Assembly (NCBI GenBank): GCA_934273135.1 | Contig: CAKQSU010000022.1 | Location: forward strand, 1-10,229 | Length of the DNA: 10,229 bases | DNA from: an uncultured Clostridia bacterium | Lineage (GTDB): Bacteria; Bacillota; Clostridia; Christensenellales; Borkfalkiaceae | Reading direction: 5' to 3' | Translations under genes and position numbers: made by a program | Shown: piece by piece, positions 6,976 through 10,229 of the stretch | How the letters are laid out: each line of letters begins with the position of its first letter | How positions within the stretch are numbered: the stretch's first letter is position 1 | The notes under the pieces: generated by a model | Told to the model about the DNA's origin: nothing | The model's database searches: none | What the model saw: only the letters and a program-made list of their open reading frames with translations

Positions 6976-7046
6976 ACCTTCGCCCGCTCGGCTCTGCCGA
7001 GCTTTGTGGAGAAGGGGGACCGTCGTCGCGGCGACGGTGGATGAGG
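6976..7046. repeat. Palindromic module C
   Basis: ACCTTCGCCC, the stem GCTCGGC/GCCGAGC (6986-6992, 6996-7002), TTTGTGGAGAAGG closing an outer CCTTC/GAAGG pairing, then the second palindrome CCGTCG/CGACGG (7020-7025, 7032-7037) and GGATGAGGGG. On the minus strand this begins CCCCTCATCC. From memory that resembles a repeat family common between genes of gut Clostridia; I could not verify this. Confidence 0.75.
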
Positions 7047-7059
7047 GGATAATTATGTA

Positions 7060-7119
7060 AATTGAAAGTTGAAAGTAAAAATTAAAAGTTACTTATCGGC
7101 TATCTTTCAACTTTCAATT
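7060..7119. repeat. Perfect 16-bp inverted repeat with 28-nt loop
   Basis: AATTGAAAGTTGAAAG (7060-7075) is the exact reverse complement of CTTTCAACTTTCAATT (7104-7119). The arm itself contains a tandem TTGAAAG repeat. The A/T-rich loop has no gene. It could fold into a long stem in RNA of either strand, but no T tract follows, so it is more likely a repeat element boundary than a terminator. Confidence 0.85.
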
Positions 7120-7137
7120 CGTCCTTGTTAAGCTCAC

Positions 7138-7238
7138 TCACGCGTAGCGTGAATATCGATTGCCGTTTACGGCAAATATCACGCCGTCAGGCATATCGCT
7201 TGCTTCGCAGAAGCAAATATCGAGCGGGCAAAGCCCGC
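7138..7238 (-). repeat. String of five hairpins separated by GATAT
   Basis: Stems are TCACGC/GCGTGA (7138-7152), TTGCCGT/ACGGCAA (7160-7175), a weak GCC/GGC (7183-7192), TTGCTTC/GAAGCAA (7200-7216) and GCGGGC/GCCCGC (7224-7238). Each neighbouring pair is separated by a 7-nt linker that reads N-(C/T)-GATAT on the minus strand. Loops are 2-4 nt. The stems differ in sequence but are each self-complementary, while the linker is constant. The array starts 8 nt after the stop codon of the glycosyltransferase fusion and would lie at the beginning of its 3' UTR. No T tract is present. Confidence 0.85.
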
Positions 7239-7245
7239 ATATTAC

Positions 7246-9003
7246 TCAATCTCCTATCGCTTCTTTTATCTTTTCGGCAACAATCGGCATTTCTTCGTCG
7301 AAAGGCATTTCTCCGCTAAAAACTATCGGGCGGCGTTCTAGGATGCAGGCGTTTTCTTCGTCGATAACTATCGGCACGAACTTGACGTGCTTGCCCGTGC
7401 GCTTAAAGTACATTTTTTCGATTATCAAAAACCCCTTGTAAATATCGCTGCTTTCCTCTTCGCCCGCCTTGTATTCGATATCCGGAAAAACGCACACGCT
7501 TTCGTCCTGTTCAAGGTACTTCACGGTGTTTTTCAGCGTTGTTATCGCCCGCGTATCCTTGCGGTAAACGGGAATAGCCTTTGTGGACTTCATCGTTCTC
7601 GGCACGAATAATGACACGAAAAACGCCTTTATTTTGCTTTTTAACGTGGATTTGCCGTTCTTTGCGTAAGTTATGCGCGAATAATGCTTATACGCCGACC
7701 CGAACGAAAAGAATACGTTGTACACCATAAGGTGAGTATCGAAGCCGAGCTTGCGGGTAACGGTGATGGGTCCGTGCATGTTAAGGTGACGGCAAACGTA
7801 CATCACGCCCGTTTCGGGAAGCGACACCGCGGAAGTGTATCTCGGGCGCATAAACATATTCATAAAAAATCTGCCCACGCGCGCGAACGGTCCGTAAAAA
7901 TTAGTTTTCGTGTGCTTATCCTTGAATACCCAATTGCACTGTATCTGGTAAGAAAGTATGGCGATAAGCATATCGCAAATTCCTTTTACAGCGGTAAGCC
8001 AGAAAGTACTCGGGATTATTAGTTCCCAAAGCTTAGCCACCCCGAACGAAGCCGCAAGTTGCACCGTCCATAACATATAATACCGGACAAAGCACGACGG
8101 GGACTTACCCTTAAACACGACTTTGAAGTTAAAAATCGAGTTGAATATAGAGGAAATCACGCGCGCCGTTATGGTTGCGTAAAGCGTTTGAAGAACGGAC
8201 GAAAAACCGTTGTAAACGTACTTGAAGAATACGTAGAACGCGCCCATATCCAAAAGCGCGGACACTATACCGGAAACCGCGTACCAGCTTATGTTGCTCA
8301 TAAGCACGAAAAACACCCTGCTGCTGTCGCGCAAAGTCCTATAATGCGAAGCCTTTTCCACGTCGTCCGATTTTTCCCGATAAATGGTTTCTATCGGCAC
8401 TTCCGTTATCTCCACGCCCTTTTTCGGCAGGACGATAAGCTGATTCATTTCATATTCGAATCTTTCGCCGCGAATCTTAATTAGTTCGTCCAAAAAAGAA
8501 TACCCGAACGCGCGAAGCCCCGTTTGCGTGTCGTTGAGCTTTACCCCGTACAACGCCTTGAAAGCCCGCCTCGTCCAAAGATTCCCCGCGCGGCTCCTTT
8601 TGGGGACGTTGGGGTTATAAAAATCACGCGAACCGAGTATGAAGGACGTGCTTTTTTCCCATGCGACTTCGGCAACGCGGAAAACGTCCTCTACGGTGTG
8701 TTGCCCGTCGCAATCCGCCGTAACGAACACCGTTTTGCCGTCGAAATTATCCTTGCAATACTTAAAAGCCGTTTTTAATGCGTGACCTTTCCCCGCGTTT
8801 TTTTCATAAGAAATAACGACCGCGCCGAAGTTTTCGACTTCGGAAAACACGTGCGCGTATTTTTCGCCGCTTCCGTCGTCCACTATCAAAAGTTTTTTTA
8901 TTCCCGCGTCGATGAGTCGTTTTGCATACGGCACAAAGTCCTTTTCGGACGGCTCGTAACACGGCACGATAACGACTAAGCTGCCGACAAATCCTCTTTC
9001 CAT
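7246..9003 (-). CDS. GT2 glycosyltransferase - GtrA membrane domain - acyltransferase-like fusion
   Basis: A 585-residue protein with three parts. Residues 8-230 are a family 2 (DPM1/GtrB-like) glycosyltransferase: IVPCYE at the start, VDDGS with D42 and D43, and the D97-C-D99-G-Q-H metal/nucleotide motif. TQTGLRAF at 159-166 is typical of polyprenyl-phosphate sugar synthases. Residues 237-363 are a GtrA-type domain with about four membrane segments, ending in the typical NWVFKD. Residues about 385-585 resemble the lysophospholipid acyltransferase fold: YVCRHLNMHGP, then AIPVYR and VFPDIEY. The usual H-x4-D reads H406-x4-G and the PEGT motif reads FPDI, so catalysis by this domain is uncertain. 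Likely role: transfer of a sugar to a lipid carrier with flipping or lipid modification. It overlaps the upstream acyltransferase gene by 28 nt, and AAGGTGA (9007-9013) precedes its ATG. The sugar and acceptor cannot be told from the sequence. Confidence 0.9.
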   Translation of the reverse strand: MERGFVGSLVVIVPCYEPSEKDFVPYAKRLIDAGIKKLLIVDDGSGEKYAHVFSEVENFGAVVISYEKNAGKGHALKTAFKYCKDNFDGKTVFVTADCDGQHTVEDVFRVAEVAWEKSTSFILGSRDFYNPNVPKRSRAGNLWTRRAFKALYGVKLNDTQTGLRAFGYSFLDELIKIRGERFEYEMNQLIVLPKKGVEITEVPIETIYREKSDDVEKASHYRTLRDSSRVFFVLMSNISWYAVSGIVSALLDMGAFYVFFKYVYNGFSSVLQTLYATITARVISSIFNSIFNFKVVFKGKSPSCFVRYYMLWTVQLAASFGVAKLWELIIPSTFWLTAVKGICDMLIAILSYQIQCNWVFKDKHTKTNFYGPFARVGRFFMNMFMRPRYTSAVSLPETGVMYVCRHLNMHGPITVTRKLGFDTHLMVYNVFFSFGSAYKHYSRITYAKNGKSTLKSKIKAFFVSLFVPRTMKSTKAIPVYRKDTRAITTLKNTVKYLEQDESVCVFPDIEYKAGEEESSDIYKGFLIIEKMYFKRTGKHVKFVPIVIDEENACILERRPIVFSGEMPFDEEMPIVAEKIKEAIGD

Positions 9004-9836
9004 GTCTCACCTTTTAATTCCCTTTCGTTAATTTTTTCAAGCATTTCGTCGCGGACTTTGTCGCCGAGTTCGCTCGTTTTCAAGTCGCAATAATTTTCAT
9101 ATTCGAACACGTCGAGAAAATCGACGTAAACCTTCCTCGGCTTAAACGGCGAATACTTATGTATGTTTTCCGTCCCCGTAAGGCAAATCGCCGAAACAGG
9201 GGCTTTCGCCCTGTACGCGATTTTGAAAACTCCGTTCTTGAAAGAAAGCAAACCTTTACCCGAATGATTTCGCGTTCCCTCGGGGCAGGCAAGCACGCTT
9301 TGTCCTTTCTCCATTTTCCGCGCGGCAAGGATAATCGTTTTCAATGCTTCGCGGTCGTTTTCGCGATTAACGGGCATATAGCCCATCTTATGTATGAGTT
9401 CGCCCACCATCGGTATGTCGAAGTTTTCGGGTTTGCTTATCATTATCACGTTGAATTTTTTAAGCACGGACGCAAGAATCATGTTGTCGAAGTTGGAGCG
9501 GTGATTGCACACGAAAAAGTACGTTATACCCCTTTCTAACTTTTCAAACCCGCTTAATTTTACTCTTACGTTACACATCGTCAAAACAAACTTATCGAGA
9601 AAATTAAACAGCCACACAAAAAACCTGCTCGGTTTTTCCACGGGTTTACTCTTGCTCACGAACCGCGTTGTTATGAACAAGAATAAAAGCCACGCCGCAA
9701 AAAAGCCGACGAACGCGCCGACAAACACAAGCAGCGGCTTATATGCTTCATACCACGCGTTTACGGGCGTAACGCCGAAAAAAGCAAGAAGAAAAGCAAG
9801 CGCAAAAGAGAACGCTATGTCTAAAAAAAGCATCAT
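8976..9836 (-). CDS. plsC: PlsC-family 1-acylglycerol-3-phosphate acyltransferase
   Basis: A 286-residue membrane acyltransferase, likely adding the second acyl chain to lysophosphatidic acid to give phosphatidic acid. Two hydrophobic segments occupy about residues 4-22 and 35-57, longer than the usual PlsC N terminus. The catalytic H112-R-S-N-F-D117 (H-x4-D) is intact, followed by GYMPVNR at 152-158 (motif II), PEGTR at 185-189 (motif III) and a P-V-S-A-I-C strand at 213 (motif IV). Two ATGs stand side by side (9836 and 9833). The AGGTGG site (9841-9846) is 4 nt from the first and 7 nt from the second, so starting at the second Met is equally likely. It begins 8 nt after the lipid kinase stop and runs 28 nt into the glycosyltransferase gene, indicating translational coupling. 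The gene symbol is by family; genomes often hold several paralogues. Confidence 0.92.
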   Translation of the reverse strand: MMLFLDIAFSFALAFLLAFFGVTPVNAWYEAYKPLLVFVGAFVGFFAAWLLFLFITTRFVSKSKPVEKPSRFFVWLFNFLDKFVLTMCNVRVKLSGFEKLERGITYFFVCNHRSNFDNMILASVLKKFNVIMISKPENFDIPMVGELIHKMGYMPVNRENDREALKTIILAARKMEKGQSVLACPEGTRNHSGKGLLSFKNGVFKIAYRAKAPVSAICLTGTENIHKYSPFKPRKVYVDFLDVFEYENYCDLKTSELGDKVRDEMLEKINERELKGETWKEDLSAA

Positions 9837-9840
9837 TTTG

Positions 9841-9846
9841 CCACCT
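9841..9846 (-). promoter_or_regulatory. Ribosome binding site of the PlsC-family gene, inside the kinase stop codon
   Basis: AGGTGG on the minus strand shares its AG with the TAG stop of the upstream kinase gene (9845-9847). The spacing favours the second of the two adjacent ATGs. Such overlap is typical of coupled translation. Confidence 0.65.
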
Positions 9847-10229
9847 ATGCTTTTACCGTGTAGCCGAGAACGTCCCTTATCGTTTCGCCGTCTATCTGCA
9901 AAGCGGTGGGCTTGTCGTACTCGACGGACACTTCCTTACCTTTAAGTATATCCACAATGGGAAGCTCTGTATGCTTGCCGGCAAAAATTTTCGGGAAATT
10001 GAACAAAAGTTTAAGCCTTAACGACGAATGAACGACAACTGTCGTAACTTTGCCCTCGGGGTCGTTCCTGTCCTGATCGGGCGCGACTTTCATTCCGCCG
10101 CCGTAATATCTGCCCTTCATCGTCGGCATAATCCAAACGTTTTTGTATTCTTTCGTAACGCCGTCTACCGTAACCTTGGCTTTTTTCGGTCTGTACGCGT
10201 ACAGAACCTGTTTGAGCGCGATAGAAGTG
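9845..10229 (-). CDS. Diacylglycerol/lipid kinase family protein, C-terminal 127 residues
   Basis: The window holds the end of a DagK/YegS/LCB5-type lipid kinase, which phosphorylates diacylglycerol or a related lipid using ATP. Visible features are WIMPTMKGRYYGGGMKVAPD, the substrate-side strand of the C-terminal beta-sandwich with G-G-G-M and A-P-D. Downstream are an F-x-G-x-H turn (FAGKH) and the QIDGE near the end, matching the conserved D-G-E of the family. The N-terminal ATP-binding domain, with its G-G-D-G-T motif, lies beyond position 10229. Phosphatidic acid made here would link with the product of the adjacent PlsC-type acyltransferase, pointing to phospholipid recycling or synthesis. 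Substrate specificity cannot be read from this fragment. Confidence 0.88.
   Translation of the reverse strand, partial: TSIALKQVLYAYRPKKAKVTVDGVTKEYKNVWIMPTMKGRYYGGGMKVAPDQDRNDPEGKVTTVVVHSSLRLKLLFNFPKIFAGKHTELPIVDILKGKEVSVEYDKPTALQIDGETIRDVLGYTVKA

Larger units (their letters stand above)
6784..7119. mobile_element. Candidate MITE/REP-like composite element
   Basis: The 16-mer at 6784-6799 (AATTTAAAGTTGAAAA) matches 14 of 16 bases of the reverse complement of 7104-7119 (CTTTCAACTTTCAATT). This encloses about 336 nt that holds only palindromic modules and no gene. A direct copy of the terminal motif also occurs at 7060-7075. An element with degenerate inverted ends is one reading; independent insertion of several short repeats next to each other is another. 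I could not see a clear target-site duplication. The ends are uncertain. Confidence 0.4.

Noticed and set aside
7138..7238. CRISPR-like array
   Set aside because: The constant part is only 5-7 nt and the variable parts are palindromes of 10-16 nt with uneven spacing (17-24 nt). No direct repeat of CRISPR length and no cas gene is present.
8804..9010. 68-codon minus-strand frame at the acyltransferase/glycosyltransferase junction
   Set aside because: Arg-rich out-of-frame shadow of the glycosyltransferase start; the in-frame GT2 motifs decide the real frame.

Overview
All the genes I can support in this window lie on the minus strand, so they read from right to left. The organism looks like a Bacillota (Firmicutes), most likely an uncultured gut-type Clostridia. 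The evidence is strong AGGAGG-type ribosome binding sites, textbook sigma-A promoters, a Gram-positive style lipid gene cluster, and GC-rich hairpin repeats of the kind scattered between genes in such genomes. The placement is inference, and I cannot name a genus.

Right part (about 7246-10229): three closely packed membrane-lipid genes. They are the C-terminal end of a diacylglycerol/lipid kinase (cut by the window edge), a PlsC-type acyltransferase starting 8 nt later, and a 585-residue three-domain protein overlapping it by 28 nt. That protein joins a family 2 glycosyltransferase, a GtrA-type membrane domain and a divergent second acyltransferase-like domain. Together they look like an operon for phospholipid or glycolipid synthesis or for a polyprenyl-linked sugar.

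Middle (6523-7245): about 720 nt without a believable gene. Following transcription it holds a string of five small hairpins separated by GATAT, a perfect 16-bp inverted repeat, a block of three larger REP/MITE-like palindromic modules, and a strong intrinsic terminator (6711-6734) that probably ends the lipid operon. After that comes a perfect-consensus promoter (TTGACA-17-TATAAT) with a hairpin beside the ribosome binding site, serving the next gene.

Left-centre (367-6522): one giant gene for a 2051-residue protein with an N-terminal membrane anchor and a large, probably extracytoplasmic body made of repeats. Seven tandem units of 101-105 residues form the core, flanked on both sides by a second repeat type carrying GY-Y...W motifs. 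I do not recognise the family. It is the most interesting object in the window.

Left edge (1-366): the start of rpsF (ribosomal protein S6) with its own TTGACA-17-TAAAAT promoter and a structured leader. The leader includes a hairpin with a 3' CGAAU bulge that resembles the autoregulatory S6:S18-binding element. No clear terminator separates the giant gene from rpsF.
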